Shown here: positions 25,590 through 33,688 of the stretch, one piece after another
How the letters are laid out: each line of letters starts with the position of its first letter
Numbering within the stretch: the first letter of the stretch is position 1
NCBI GenBank assembly: GCA_910577645.1
Contig: CAJTOL010000003.1
Coordinates: 62,001 to 126,000, forward strand
DNA length: 64,000 bases
Origin: an uncultured Lachnospiraceae bacterium
GTDB lineage: Bacteria > Bacillota > Clostridia > Lachnospirales > Lachnospiraceae
Direction of reading: 5' to 3'
Notes under the pieces: generated by a model
The model's database searches: none
The model's input: the letters and a program-made list of their open reading frames with translations, nothing else
Told to the model about the DNA's origin: nothing
Position numbers and translations under genes: made by a program

Positions 25590-27220
25590 TAATTATTCCA
25601 GCTCCACAAATCTACATTATTGACAACAGACCAGCCGTGTCCGTGGGGATGAATCTTTTGCTCCGCCACTAAAAGACCGGATCGAACCCAGTAAAGATGA
25701 TCTACATTTGCCAGCCAGATCCAGGGAATGTCCCCATCTTGGGTAATTCCGGCACTGCCGTCCCATTGGGCTTTTTTCCACAATTGGTAAGACGTTTCCA
25801 AATCCGGCGACGCCAGGGCCTCATCCATATACTGATCCACCGTCCGGCTGGCATAAGGAGAATACCGGGCCCTTCCGCTTTCCGGCTCAGTATGGTAAAT
25901 ATTATAAAGCTCCATGGGAGTATGGGCCCCCCAGCCCCACATAAGAGGCTGCCGGTAAGCCATGGTATAGGCTTCCTCCCAGCTTACACCTCTTACGGAT
26001 GTGTCAATTCCCAGCGCCTTTAACTGGTTGGCTGTCTCAGAAGCCATGGCCTGGCGGACCGAATCTCCGGAAGGGTAGGCAATCTCCAGCTCTGCCCGAA
26101 TTTTGTCCTTTTCCCTTATCCCGTCCTTTCCTTCCAGCCAGCCGGCTTCCTCCATAAGGGCTTTGGCCTGCTCCAGGTTCTGTGTCACCTGGCTGCCCTC
26201 ATAATACCAGGGCATCTTGTCACAGACACTGTAAGCCGGAGTCCCGTATCCATCCAGTACATTTTCAATCAACAATTCCCGATCCACAGCCAGGTTAATG
26301 GCCCTGCGGACTCTTACGTCACAGGTCAGGTCGTTTCCAATCACCGTACCGTCCTTTAAAGTCTGTCTGGGAAGGGCCGGAAGGTTGAATCCGCGGTTGT
26401 CCACGGTCTCACAGTCCAGCAGGCTGTAGCCGTCAATGATTCCTTCCCCATAAGAAGCCGCCGTATAAGCCAGATCTGCCTGGCCGGACAAAACTGCCGC
26501 ATAAGCCGCGTCCTCATCCATAAACAGGATGGTCACTTTCTTCATTCCCGGAGCCGGGCCGTAATAATCGGGGTTGGCCTCCAGAACTACCTGCTGGCCT
26601 TTGTCCCATTGCTTCAGTATGTATCTTCCCGATCCTACGGGGGACTGGCCGTAATCCGCCCCATAGGCATGTTCCGGCACAATTCCTACAACCGCCATGG
26701 TGTAGGGCCATATGGAATAGGGACGGGTCATGTGAAACTCCACCGTGTCGCTGTCCACGGCCACCGCTTCTTTTAACATGGTAAAGTCATTGACTGAACT
26801 GACATCCCGAAGAGTATTGTAAGTAAATGCCACATCTTCTGCCGTAAGCGCTTCCCCATCGGTAAAGCTTACGTCATCCCGAATGTCCACGGTCCACAAA
26901 AGGCCGTCCTCACTGCAGGTCATCTCTGTAGCCAAATCATAATCAATAGACAAATCCGCGGCGGTTACCGTCAAAGTGCTCTGAATCAGCGGCTCATGGG
27001 CATGCTCTCCTGCCCCCCAGCCGTAAGCCGGGTCAAATCCTGCCTCCGGTTCAGAGCCGGGAGGCATCACCACCACCACGCTGTCTTTGGCGGCCTGACC
27101 GGCGGCTCCAGGGCTATTGCCTTCAATAACTTCCTGATTCTGATTACTCTGCCTCTGACTGCACCCTGTCAATACAGCCGCCATCAGCAACACTGTCATT
27201 GATTTTCTTATTCTCGTCAT
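25589..27220 (-). CDS. Solute-binding lipoprotein, nickel/peptide type
   Basis: 543 residues with a lipobox (LLMAAVLTGC), so anchored to the outer face of the membrane. The SBP_bac_5 fold is visible from DPAYGWGAGEHAHEPLIQSTL through VRRAINLAVDRELLIENVLDGYG to the C-terminus. Binding proteins of this family carry peptides, nickel complexes or other ligands. Nickel is favoured here because larB and larC-larE follow in the same operon. It is the first gene after a 220-nt leader with a terminator-like hairpin. Confidence 0.85.
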   Translation of the reverse strand: MTRIRKSMTVLLMAAVLTGCSQRQSNQNQEVIEGNSPGAAGQAAKDSVVVVMPPGSEPEAGFDPAYGWGAGEHAHEPLIQSTLTVTAADLSIDYDLATEMTCSEDGLLWTVDIRDDVSFTDGEALTAEDVAFTYNTLRDVSSVNDFTMLKEAVAVDSDTVEFHMTRPYSIWPYTMAVVGIVPEHAYGADYGQSPVGSGRYILKQWDKGQQVVLEANPDYYGPAPGMKKVTILFMDEDAAYAAVLSGQADLAYTAASYGEGIIDGYSLLDCETVDNRGFNLPALPRQTLKDGTVIGNDLTCDVRVRRAINLAVDRELLIENVLDGYGTPAYSVCDKMPWYYEGSQVTQNLEQAKALMEEAGWLEGKDGIREKDKIRAELEIAYPSGDSVRQAMASETANQLKALGIDTSVRGVSWEEAYTMAYRQPLMWGWGAHTPMELYNIYHTEPESGRARYSPYASRTVDQYMDEALASPDLETSYQLWKKAQWDGSAGITQDGDIPWIWLANVDHLYWVRSGLLVAEQKIHPHGHGWSVVNNVDLWSWNN

Positions 27221-27244
27221 TTCCTGTTCCTCTCAAATAAATAA

Positions 27245-27357
27245 GACTCCCGCTTGCGGGATTCTGCACCGCAAACGCATCGCGACAGCGGCATCCCCAT
27301 AAAAAATACCAGAAAAGCAGACCTATCCTTTTCAGAATAGTCATACCTTCCTGGTAT
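27245..27357 (-). promoter_or_regulatory. Structured leader of the nickel-lar operon with possible attenuator
   Basis: Read leftward: ATACCAG (27357-27351), a nested stem ACTATTC/GGATAGGT, then CTGGTAT (27312-27306), followed by TTTTTT. This is a terminator-like hairpin about 80 bases before the first gene. A second stem, CCCGC/GCGGG, lies at 27249-27260 close to the ribosome site. I do not recognise the NiCo or any other named riboswitch. The rest of 27221-27541 holds only the promoter. Confidence 0.55.
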
Positions 27358-27445
27358 CATTACAGCTGTCATTCATAAATGCCGTTTTCCTGGTTTTCCA
27401 ATAGTTCTTTTATTTTTGTGATGACTTCTGTCACCGGTTAACCAT

Positions 27446-27474
27446 ATTCTACTCAAATTTTGCACAAATATCAA
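27446..27474 (-). promoter_or_regulatory. Sigma-A promoter of the nickel-lar operon
   Basis: Read leftward: TTGATA (27474-27469), 17-base spacer, TAGAAT (27451-27446). It would give a leader of a little over 200 nt. Confidence 0.75.
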
Positions 27475-27541
27475 GGAAAATTTAGGCAAACGTTTGAGTT
27501 ATGATACAGCCCGCAAGGCGGTTTTTACCCGGTTTTCTCTA

Positions 27542-28420
27542 TCAGGAGCATAAAGGCTTTAAATCCAAAAGAATCACCTGCGGCTTATTATTGATCCGGA
27601 TATTAATGGAATGGGTTCCCAGCCCTCTGCTGACTACCATCCGTTTCCCTTTATCCTCAAAGCTCCCGGCACACCAGGGCAGGAAAAACTGATACTGAGG
27701 CGTCATAACCCCGCCCAGAAGAGGCAGTCTTATGGTTCCTCCATGAAAATGCCCGGATAAGGTCAAATCAGCTCCCCAGTCAGCGCTTTCCTTAAAATAC
27801 ATAGGCGAATGGATTAATAAAATCTGAAAGCGGTTCTCATCTGCCTTTCCCAAACTGGTATAAAGGTAATCCTTTTTTAACGGCCGGGGGCGTTCTAAAA
27901 AAAGTTTTTGGTAATGCTTCTTCCTTAAATCTATGCCGCTGACTGCCACGTCCTCTCCCAACAGGCCTGTACCATTTTCCAGATAAATGACTCCCAGTTT
28001 CTTTAATATATCCCGGTACTCCTCGTATAGCCCTCCATACACAGAGCGCTCCCACACCATACGGTTTTCATGGTTTCCGTTTCCGTAATACACAGGATAC
28101 TTTTTGGCAAGCTTTTCCACCAGGGATACCGCAATGGAAATCCCCGGCGTCCCTTTGCTCACCATCATGTCGCCGCCAATTAAAACGGCGTCCGGCTCTG
28201 CCCGGTCAATGGCTTTTATCAGTCTGACATTTTCAGGGCCAAACTCTTTATCATGAAGATCCGACAAAAAAACCAGTCTTTTGGGAGTCTGGATCTTTTT
28301 CGAAGAAATAGAAATACGCTCCACTGCCAGGCAATCTCTTTCATGTTCAGACCAAAGAATAAGGCTGGCCCCGGCTCCGGCGGCCATAAGCCCCAAAGCT
28401 CCCAGTAGTGTTTTCTTCAT
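27542..28420 (-). CDS. Membrane-anchored metallophosphoesterase (YkuE-like)
   Basis: 292 residues. An N-terminal hydrophobic segment (LLGALGLMAAGAGASLILW) is a signal or anchor. The calcineurin-type metal motifs appear in order: LSDLHD, GGDMM, GNHEN, LLIHSP and SGHFHGG. The family cleaves phosphoester bonds with a two-metal centre; known relatives include UDP-2,3-diacylglucosamine and phospholipid-head hydrolases, but the substrate here is open. It starts 25 bases after the rubrerythrin gene, so the two are probably cotranscribed. Confidence 0.85.
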   Translation of the reverse strand: MKKTLLGALGLMAAGAGASLILWSEHERDCLAVERISISSKKIQTPKRLVFLSDLHDKEFGPENVRLIKAIDRAEPDAVLIGGDMMVSKGTPGISIAVSLVEKLAKKYPVYYGNGNHENRMVWERSVYGGLYEEYRDILKKLGVIYLENGTGLLGEDVAVSGIDLRKKHYQKLFLERPRPLKKDYLYTSLGKADENRFQILLIHSPMYFKESADWGADLTLSGHFHGGTIRLPLLGGVMTPQYQFFLPWCAGSFEDKGKRMVVSRGLGTHSINIRINNKPQVILLDLKPLCS

Positions 28421-28445
28421 AATCTACCTATCCCTTTTCTCTATC

Positions 28446-29057
28446 CTATTTTCCGCACCATCCCGACGCCGTCCATGGAGCCAGCTCCATACGGATAAAA
28501 TAGCCCTGTTCGTGCTGGCAGACGGGACATGTCTGCGGCGCTTCCTTGCCCTGATGGACATGGCCGCAGTTTAAGCACACCCAGCCTGTCTCTACATCCG
28601 AAACAAACAGACGGCCTTCTTCCATAAGCTTCCCAAACATCTGGAAACGATCTGCGTGGGTCTTTTCCACATCTGCAATCATCCGGAAAGTCTGGGCAAT
28701 CCGGGAAAAACCCTCCTGCTCCGCAATATCGGCAAAGGACTTATACACCACGTCATGCTCCTCGTTCTCATTGTGAGTGGCTTTCTTTAACTGTTCCAGA
28801 ATACCGGGATCCAAATCCACCGGATATCCGCCGTCAATATGGATGGTCTCTCCATTCATGTCCTGGAGAAAATTGTAAAATACCTCTGCATGCTCCTTCT
28901 CCTGATCCGCAGTGTATAAAAATACGGCCTGGAGTACAGGAAGTTTCTGCTCCTTAGCCTTTCCCGCCGCCAGGGTATAACGGTTTCTGGCCTGGCTCTC
29001 TCCTGCAAATGCCCGCATCAAATTTTTGGCTGTAGCGCTGCTCTTAAAATCTGTCAT
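28446..29057 (-). CDS. rbr: Rubrerythrin
   Basis: 203 residues. The N-terminal ferritin-like four-helix domain has paired Glu/His iron ligands (AFAGESQARNRY, EKEHAEVFYN, EEHDVVYKSFADIAEQEG, DVEKTHADRF). The C-terminal rubredoxin domain has CLNCGH and CPVC. Rubrerythrin reduces hydrogen peroxide in anaerobes, taking electrons from rubredoxin or NADH-linked donors. AGGAGG lies eight bases before the ATG. Length and domain order are standard. Confidence 0.96.
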   Translation of the reverse strand: MTDFKSSATAKNLMRAFAGESQARNRYTLAAGKAKEQKLPVLQAVFLYTADQEKEHAEVFYNFLQDMNGETIHIDGGYPVDLDPGILEQLKKATHNENEEHDVVYKSFADIAEQEGFSRIAQTFRMIADVEKTHADRFQMFGKLMEEGRLFVSDVETGWVCLNCGHVHQGKEAPQTCPVCQHEQGYFIRMELAPWTASGWCGK

Positions 29058-29120
29058 ATAAGGTTCCTCCTAGTATATTTCCTTGGATTTCCCTCTCAGT
29101 ATATCCCAAAACCAGGTAAA

Positions 29121-29639
29121 TCATTCCTGCTTTTTCAATACCTTGTTTACTTCCTGCAAAAGCAGATCCGCATACATGGGAAACCGCTCTCTCGGAAGCA
29201 TTTTTCCCTGGCTCCACAGTCTGTAAACCTCTTCAAAGGTGACAAATACCGCGTCTACCACCTCTTCCTCCTGAAGAACCAGTTTCTCCCTGGTTACATC
29301 CTGAACCGTCACATAGGTATCCACAAATCTGTCCGGCCTCTCTACTGTGTGAAGAAGATGCACCTCCTCCGGCCGGGCAAAAATCCCCACTTCCTCGGAA
29401 AGCTCTCTTAGAACACTGTCCAGACTTTCTTCCCCTGCCTTGGCTGATCCCCCTGTACACTCCCACCAAAGCCCAAAGGTCTTATCCGGGTGGCGCTGGG
29501 TTAAAAGAATCTTTCCTTCCAGGTTAATCGTCCAGATATCGGTTACAATGTGGTACTCTCCCTCTGCCATAGGCACTCCCCTGACATGGGTTTTTCCGGT
29601 TTTGTTCCGGTTTTTGTCGTATACATCCCACAATTCCAT
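29121..29639 (-). CDS. Nudix hydrolase
   Basis: 172 residues. The Nudix box GxxxxxGExxxxxxxREUxEExGU is present as GGSAKAGEESLDSVLRELSE followed by EVGI. The N-terminus MELWDVYDKNRNKTGKTHVRG and WTINLEGKILLTQRHPDKTFG resemble the IDI-like/YfcD group. Members hydrolyse nucleoside diphosphate derivatives or similar pyrophosphates; the substrate cannot be read from sequence. It lies 32 bases downstream of the DUF6062-like gene and is likely cotranscribed with it. Confidence 0.9.
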   Translation of the reverse strand: MELWDVYDKNRNKTGKTHVRGVPMAEGEYHIVTDIWTINLEGKILLTQRHPDKTFGLWWECTGGSAKAGEESLDSVLRELSEEVGIFARPEEVHLLHTVERPDRFVDTYVTVQDVTREKLVLQEEEVVDAVFVTFEEVYRLWSQGKMLPRERFPMYADLLLQEVNKVLKKQE

Positions 29640-29671
29640 AATATACCAGCCTTTCCTTTGGTCTGCTGTTT

Positions 29672-30415
29672 CTATTTCTGTTTAAATACCGGATCCGCAG
29701 GATACCCTCCGGTTATTTTCTGCATGGTTCTGGGCACCGCATCTTTGGAATTTTTCCAATCCGCATTTTGGTTGCGGTAATCGTATTTTTCTACAAACCA
29801 GTCAATGTCCTCCTGGATTCTGGAAAGCTCCCTCTCCATAAGGCTACACAGAATCTCTTCCATTTTCTGCGCCTCCTCAGCCTTACACCTGCTTCTGCAA
29901 GTATTTAATACATCATAAAAATGAGGCAGGCAGAAGCCCTTGGAATCCTTTAACAGGCTGATAAATTCCGGTTCTGTTCTCATCAGGTAAACAAAGGTGT
30001 TTTGGATTCTCTCATAAGTCTCGTCAATTTTCCGGCACACATAGCAGCTTTCCCTTCCCTGCCTGTTTTCAGAAGAAGTCTTTTTCATCCAGCCAAACAG
30101 AGCGCTTTTTTGAGGAGCTGTGCCGGTCTTTCCCTCTTCCACGGATTCTTTAAAGTGATCTCTTAAATACTTCATCCGGGTTTTTAAAATCCAGGCATTT
30201 CCCAGATAGTTTCCATAATCATACATCATCTTGGTATGTTTTCTGCAAAAGCCTGTCTGATCCGTGTCTGCCCGGATATCATCCTCCATATAGGAGGATC
30301 CCAATGTAAAGCTTATGGCATCCTGCTCTAGTTTCCGCTCCAAATAACAGCACGGACATTCATCACCGGCCTTTACCGCATCCATAACCTCAATTGTGTA
30401 CAGCTTTTCCTTCAT
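29672..30415 (-). CDS. Conserved clostridial protein, DUF6062-like
   Basis: 247 residues, soluble and rich in paired cysteines: CPCCYLER near the N-terminus, then FCRKHTKMMYDYGN, SCYVCRKI and FCLPHFYDV. The spacing suggests metal or Fe-S binding. The overall pattern fits the DUF6062 family of Clostridia as far as I recall it; no function is established. It starts with a strong GGGAGGG site and probably forms a short operon with the Nudix gene. Confidence 0.6.
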   Translation of the reverse strand: MKEKLYTIEVMDAVKAGDECPCCYLERKLEQDAISFTLGSSYMEDDIRADTDQTGFCRKHTKMMYDYGNYLGNAWILKTRMKYLRDHFKESVEEGKTGTAPQKSALFGWMKKTSSENRQGRESCYVCRKIDETYERIQNTFVYLMRTEPEFISLLKDSKGFCLPHFYDVLNTCRSRCKAEEAQKMEEILCSLMERELSRIQEDIDWFVEKYDYRNQNADWKNSKDAVPRTMQKITGGYPADPVFKQK

Positions 30416-30507
30416 ATCAGCCCTCCCTTTCCTTCCAATAATTTCTAATTTCTTCCATCATACACTCTGGCAGTGCTGCCGTCAAGTACATGCACGTCTC
30501 CATTATA

Positions 30508-30541
30508 AAAGGCCTGTGCGAAAAAAACGCACAAGGCCTTT
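30508..30541 (-). terminator. Terminator of the carboxypeptidase gene
   Basis: AAAGGCCTGTGCG (30508-30520) pairs with CGCACAAGGCCTTT (30528-30541) with one bulged base. Read leftward it is followed by TATAATGG. Confidence 0.8.
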
Positions 30542-30594
30542 ATGGAAAGTTTATCAATCATGATTCATGATTACCATCAATGGACAAAGAAAGG

Positions 30595-30622
30595 TTGCAA
30601 AATGAGGCCAGCCACATTCCCC
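30595..30622. repeat. Degenerate AAAATGAAA-family half-palindrome
   Basis: TTGCAAAATGAGGCC followed by ACATTCCCC eight bases before the carboxypeptidase stop. It has one arm and a shortened remnant of the other. Position and sequence fit the palindrome family. Confidence 0.4.
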
Positions 30623-30629
30623 TGCAGAT

Positions 30630-32006
30630 TTACCGCACTTTTACACCGGATTCATTTACATAAGACCCGTCTGGAGTGGTGGTATTTTTAAGCATCTCAC
30701 CGTTTGCTCCCACATAAAACCATTGTCCCTGGCTGTTTTGAACCCAGGTGTTTTTGGCCAGAGAGCCATCATTACCAAAGTAATACCACACGCCCCCTAC
30801 AAACTGCCGCCAGCCGGTTGCCATATACTGGTTGGAATCAAACCAGTATTCCTTGCCGTTAATGGTCTGCCATTCATTGGCGGCCCGTGAGCCATTGGAC
30901 TTTACGTAATACCAGCCGTAACTGTCCTGCCGCCAGGTCCCGCTTTGAACGCCCGGGCCTGTACTTCCATTATTGGCGCCGGGGGTTGTTCCGCTTTGTG
31001 ACATTCCGGTGGAAGTAAGCCCTGCATTTGCCAGGGCAAAGCCGTAATCCAGCAATGCTTTAGTATCGGTATAATGGGTCTGGTTGCTTTTCATAACAAT
31101 GGCAATAAGCCTGAGTCCATTTCTCTCCGCACAGGTGGCCAAAGTGTTTCCGGCCTTAGACGTATATCCGGTTTTTCCTGCTACAATTCCCTGATAATAT
31201 CTGGAATCATTGGGATAGAGCATTTTGTGGCCCATGGTAATGGTTCGGGCTGCCGCTTTTTTTGTTGCCGGAATCTGGTAAGATAAGGTGGAAGCCGCCC
31301 TGGCTACGGTAGGATTGGCAAAAGCCGCCCGCGCAATCAATGCCATATCTCTGGGAGTCGTATAGTGCTGGGTATCATTAAGGCCATTGGGATTTGCAAA
31401 ATGGGTGCCTGTGCACCCCAGTTCCCTGGCCCTGCTGTTCATTTTATCTGCAAATCCTGCCACGCTTCCGGATATGTGCTCTGCCATCCCGTTAGCCACC
31501 TCATTGGCAGATTTCAGCATTAAAGCGTAAAGGCACTGCTCTACCGTCAGCTTGTCTCCCTCCGTCAGGCTTATCGTAACGGCTCCTGACTCTAAATTTG
31601 TAGTGGCGGTTTTGGAAAAGGTAACCGTATCTCCTAAGCCGCAGTTCTCCACAGCCAGAAGCGCCGTCATCAGTTTAGTAATGCTGGCAGGATAAAAACG
31701 GGTAGTCCCGTTTTTCTCAAACAGGATCTCCCCGGTATTGGCATTTAACAGCACTGCCCCCTCAGCTGCTATGGTAGGCTTCTGCACTGTAGCGCCTGAT
31801 GTATTTCCGGTGGACGGCCCCGGCAGAGTCTGGCTTCCCCCCGGCGAGGTCTGGCCGCTTCCCGGGCCTGCTCCGGTATTTGTGTTGTATACGCCGCTGG
31901 TTTGACCCTCAGGACCTGTAAAGTTAATTACTTCTCCGTAAACAGTAGTGCTCCACATCATGACAGCCGCCATTCCCAGGCATACAATACGGTTCCATAT
32001 TCTCAT
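30630..32006 (-). CDS. D-alanyl-D-alanine carboxypeptidase with cell-wall-binding repeats
   Basis: 458 residues from the ATG at 32006; a TTG two codons earlier is closer to AGGAG and is an alternative. A signal peptide is followed by a Gly/Ser/Thr-rich linker. The S11 peptidase domain carries SxxK (ASITKLMT), SxN (KSANEV) and KTG (GKTGYTSKAG). After a second linker come four to five choline-binding-type repeats rich in W, Y and G (SYGWYYVKSNGSRA, GKEYWFDSNQYMATGW, GVWYYFGNDGSLAKNTW, GQWFYVGANGEML). It trims the fifth D-Ala of peptidoglycan stem peptides on the outer face, held by the repeats. The leader contains a hairpin module and a large cruciform. Confidence 0.93.
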   Translation of the reverse strand: MRIWNRIVCLGMAAVMMWSTTVYGEVINFTGPEGQTSGVYNTNTGAGPGSGQTSPGGSQTLPGPSTGNTSGATVQKPTIAAEGAVLLNANTGEILFEKNGTTRFYPASITKLMTALLAVENCGLGDTVTFSKTATTNLESGAVTISLTEGDKLTVEQCLYALMLKSANEVANGMAEHISGSVAGFADKMNSRARELGCTGTHFANPNGLNDTQHYTTPRDMALIARAAFANPTVARAASTLSYQIPATKKAAARTITMGHKMLYPNDSRYYQGIVAGKTGYTSKAGNTLATCAERNGLRLIAIVMKSNQTHYTDTKALLDYGFALANAGLTSTGMSQSGTTPGANNGSTGPGVQSGTWRQDSYGWYYVKSNGSRAANEWQTINGKEYWFDSNQYMATGWRQFVGGVWYYFGNDGSLAKNTWVQNSQGQWFYVGANGEMLKNTTTPDGSYVNESGVKVR

Positions 32007-32043
32007 AATCAATTTATCTCCTAATCTGTAACTCTCGTTTTGG

Positions 32044-32243
32044 TACCCTCAGTGAACAAGGGCACACACGCCTCAACCACCGTCTTTTGACGGTGGTTGA
32101 GGTCCAAAGGAGTTCTGCATCTCAGATTTGCGATTCTGCAAGGCACTGGAACGCGGCGTACTGGGGTACGCCAAGTGACAGTAACGACGCAGAATCGCAA
32201 ATCTGTGGTGCAGAACCGTGTGTCCCCTTGTCCACTGAGGGTA
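32044..32243. repeat. 200-nt multi-stem cruciform in the carboxypeptidase leader
   Basis: Outer arms TACCCTCAGTG and CACTGAGGGTA continue into ACAAGGG and ACACACG pairing. Inside are a perfect 14-bp hairpin (32071-32084 with 32089-32102), a stem of 8 bp (GTTCTGCA) plus 16 bp (32124-32139 with 32189-32204), and within that GGCGTAC-TGGG-GTACGCC. Both strands fold alike. It lies between the promoter-hairpin module and the start codon. The same outer arms occur at 1294-1336. Confidence 0.75.
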
Positions 32244-32266
32244 AATTTAGCTTTGGCATCTGTTCT

Positions 32267-32306
32267 CACTAGGCTCGATAGGACCTGGCCAAGTGTTCAC
32301 ATTATA
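32267..32306 (-). promoter_or_regulatory. Carboxypeptidase promoter with tandem-G.A hairpin
   Basis: Read leftward: TATAAT (32306-32301), then a 29-nt hairpin (32295-32267). Its stem CACTTGGC/GCCTAGTG matches pncB copies 1 and 3, but the 5' CGAG has become CCAG, so the G.A pairs are partly lost. A possible -35 (TTCCTG) lies 17 bases upstream of TATAAT. The flanking CTGTGGTATA is shared with the tRNA-Ala promoter. Confidence 0.6.
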
Positions 32307-32374
32307 CCACAGATTTTGTGGGGCAGGAACCTTAATTTCATGAGATTTTCTTACAACTTTCTGTCAAAAGGACT

Positions 32375-33493
32375 TTACCTTCTCCGGAGCATGGCCCCAA
32401 TCTGCTCCATTCGGGGCAGAACAGCATCATAAAACATCTGGTAAGATTTGCAGAAATAGTTATCTCCCATAACGGCACCGTCCCCCAGCGCCCGATGGCG
32501 GCGGCATCCTCCCCGGCAGACATAAAAATAAGGGCAGGCCCGGCATTTTTCCGTGCGGTCTAAGGAAGCTTTCACAAAGGCCTCTCCGGCCGGAGATTGA
32601 TCTATCTCTTCAAAGCTGTCCTCATTTAAGTTTCCCAGCCGAAACGGATCCAAAACATAGAAATCGCAGGGATAGACGGATCCGTCTGCCTCCACCACGT
32701 GCTGGACAGAGCAGACTCCTCTCTGTTCGCAAGATTCCGGAGCATAACCTGCCAGGATGCCTACAGCATTCTCAAACTGGCGGATATAAGGCTGGGTACC
32801 TTGCTGCAGATCCAGATACCACAGATCAAATAAATCAATTAAAAACTGTCCGTAGGCTTCCGGGGTCAAGGAATAATCCCTGCTTCCCGGTTCTTCTGTC
32901 AAAGGATCCAGACAAGCAATATACTGCTGGTAATGAAAATTGTTTTTCTTATAAAACTCATATATCCGGCGTATTTTAGCTGCTGTTTTAGCATTTACCA
33001 CAGTGAGAATGTTATATTCCACTTTATTCTTGTTAAACAGCTCTATGGTTTTCATAACGCCGGCAAAGCTTCCTTCTCCCCTGGGAGTCAGACGCTGGGA
33101 ATCATGGGTAGCTTTAACCCCGTCCAGAGAAATCCCCACCAAAAATTGATACCTGGCAAAAAACTCTGCCCACTCTTCTCCCAGTCCATAGCCATTTGTT
33201 TGGATGGAGTAGGAAATTGGAAGATTCTTTTTATTATATTTCTCCACAAATTCAACCAAATCCCGGTAGAAATCCAGCCCTGCCAGAGTGGGCTCCCCTC
33301 CCTGAAAAGCAAATCCGCAGCTCTTTTCTCCATATTCCAGAGACTTTCTTACCAAATTTTCCAAAGTCTCCCTGCTCATAAGACCGTAGCTCTCCTGCTC
33401 CCGGTTCTGGGTCACATCATAATAAAAGCAATACCTGCACCGGAGATTACACATCCCGGAAGCAGGTTTGATTAGTAATTGTAACGGCGGCAT
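32375..33493 (-). CDS. Anaerobic sulfatase-maturating radical SAM enzyme
   Basis: 372 residues. The radical SAM cluster motif is C15, C19, C22 (CNLRCRYC), followed by FQGGEPTLAG. The C-terminal SPASM region has many cysteines (SCEQRGVCSV, YPCDFYVLDPF, KCRACPYFYVCRGGC) for two further Fe-S clusters. Its length matches clostridial anSME, which oxidises Cys or Ser in sulfatases to formylglycine. No sulfatase is in the window. It faces left beside an amino-sugar cluster, consistent with use of sulfated mucin glycans. It has its own promoter. Confidence 0.9.
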   Translation of the reverse strand: MPPLQLLIKPASGMCNLRCRYCFYYDVTQNREQESYGLMSRETLENLVRKSLEYGEKSCGFAFQGGEPTLAGLDFYRDLVEFVEKYNKKNLPISYSIQTNGYGLGEEWAEFFARYQFLVGISLDGVKATHDSQRLTPRGEGSFAGVMKTIELFNKNKVEYNILTVVNAKTAAKIRRIYEFYKKNNFHYQQYIACLDPLTEEPGSRDYSLTPEAYGQFLIDLFDLWYLDLQQGTQPYIRQFENAVGILAGYAPESCEQRGVCSVQHVVEADGSVYPCDFYVLDPFRLGNLNEDSFEEIDQSPAGEAFVKASLDRTEKCRACPYFYVCRGGCRRHRALGDGAVMGDNYFCKSYQMFYDAVLPRMEQIGAMLRRR

Positions 33494-33533
33494 ACTTGTC
33501 CTCTCCTTCCATCCATCAAAAAGCTTTCATCCA

Positions 33534-33562
33534 TTATCTAACAAAAGGCTATGTTCTGTCAA
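33534..33562 (-). promoter_or_regulatory. Sigma-A promoter of the sulfatase-maturase gene
   Basis: Read leftward: TTGACA (33562-33557), 17-base spacer, GATAAT (33539-33534), about 40 bases before the start codon. Confidence 0.75.
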
Positions 33563-33569
33563 TAACAAA

Positions 33570-33636
33570 GGAGATGCTGCAAAATGAAACCGGCCATAAA
33601 CCAAAAAGCTGCCTTATTTCATTTCGCAACATCCCC
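33570..33636. repeat. AAAATGAAA-family palindrome after the permease operon
   Basis: GGAGATGCTGCAAAATGAAA and CCGGC (33570-33594) pair with GCCTTATTTCATTTCGC and AACATCCCC (33611-33636). It sits about 50 bases after the stop of the leftward permease operon and just upstream of the maturase promoter. Confidence 0.7.
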
Positions 33637-33688
33637 TGTGGGATTATAAAGTATCCAACAAACTGCGCCAGTAACGGGTTTTATCGGA

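Noticed and set aside
27245..27357. NiCo riboswitch before the nickel-lar operon
   Set aside because: The conserved multi-branch core was not recognisable; kept only as an unassigned structured leader.
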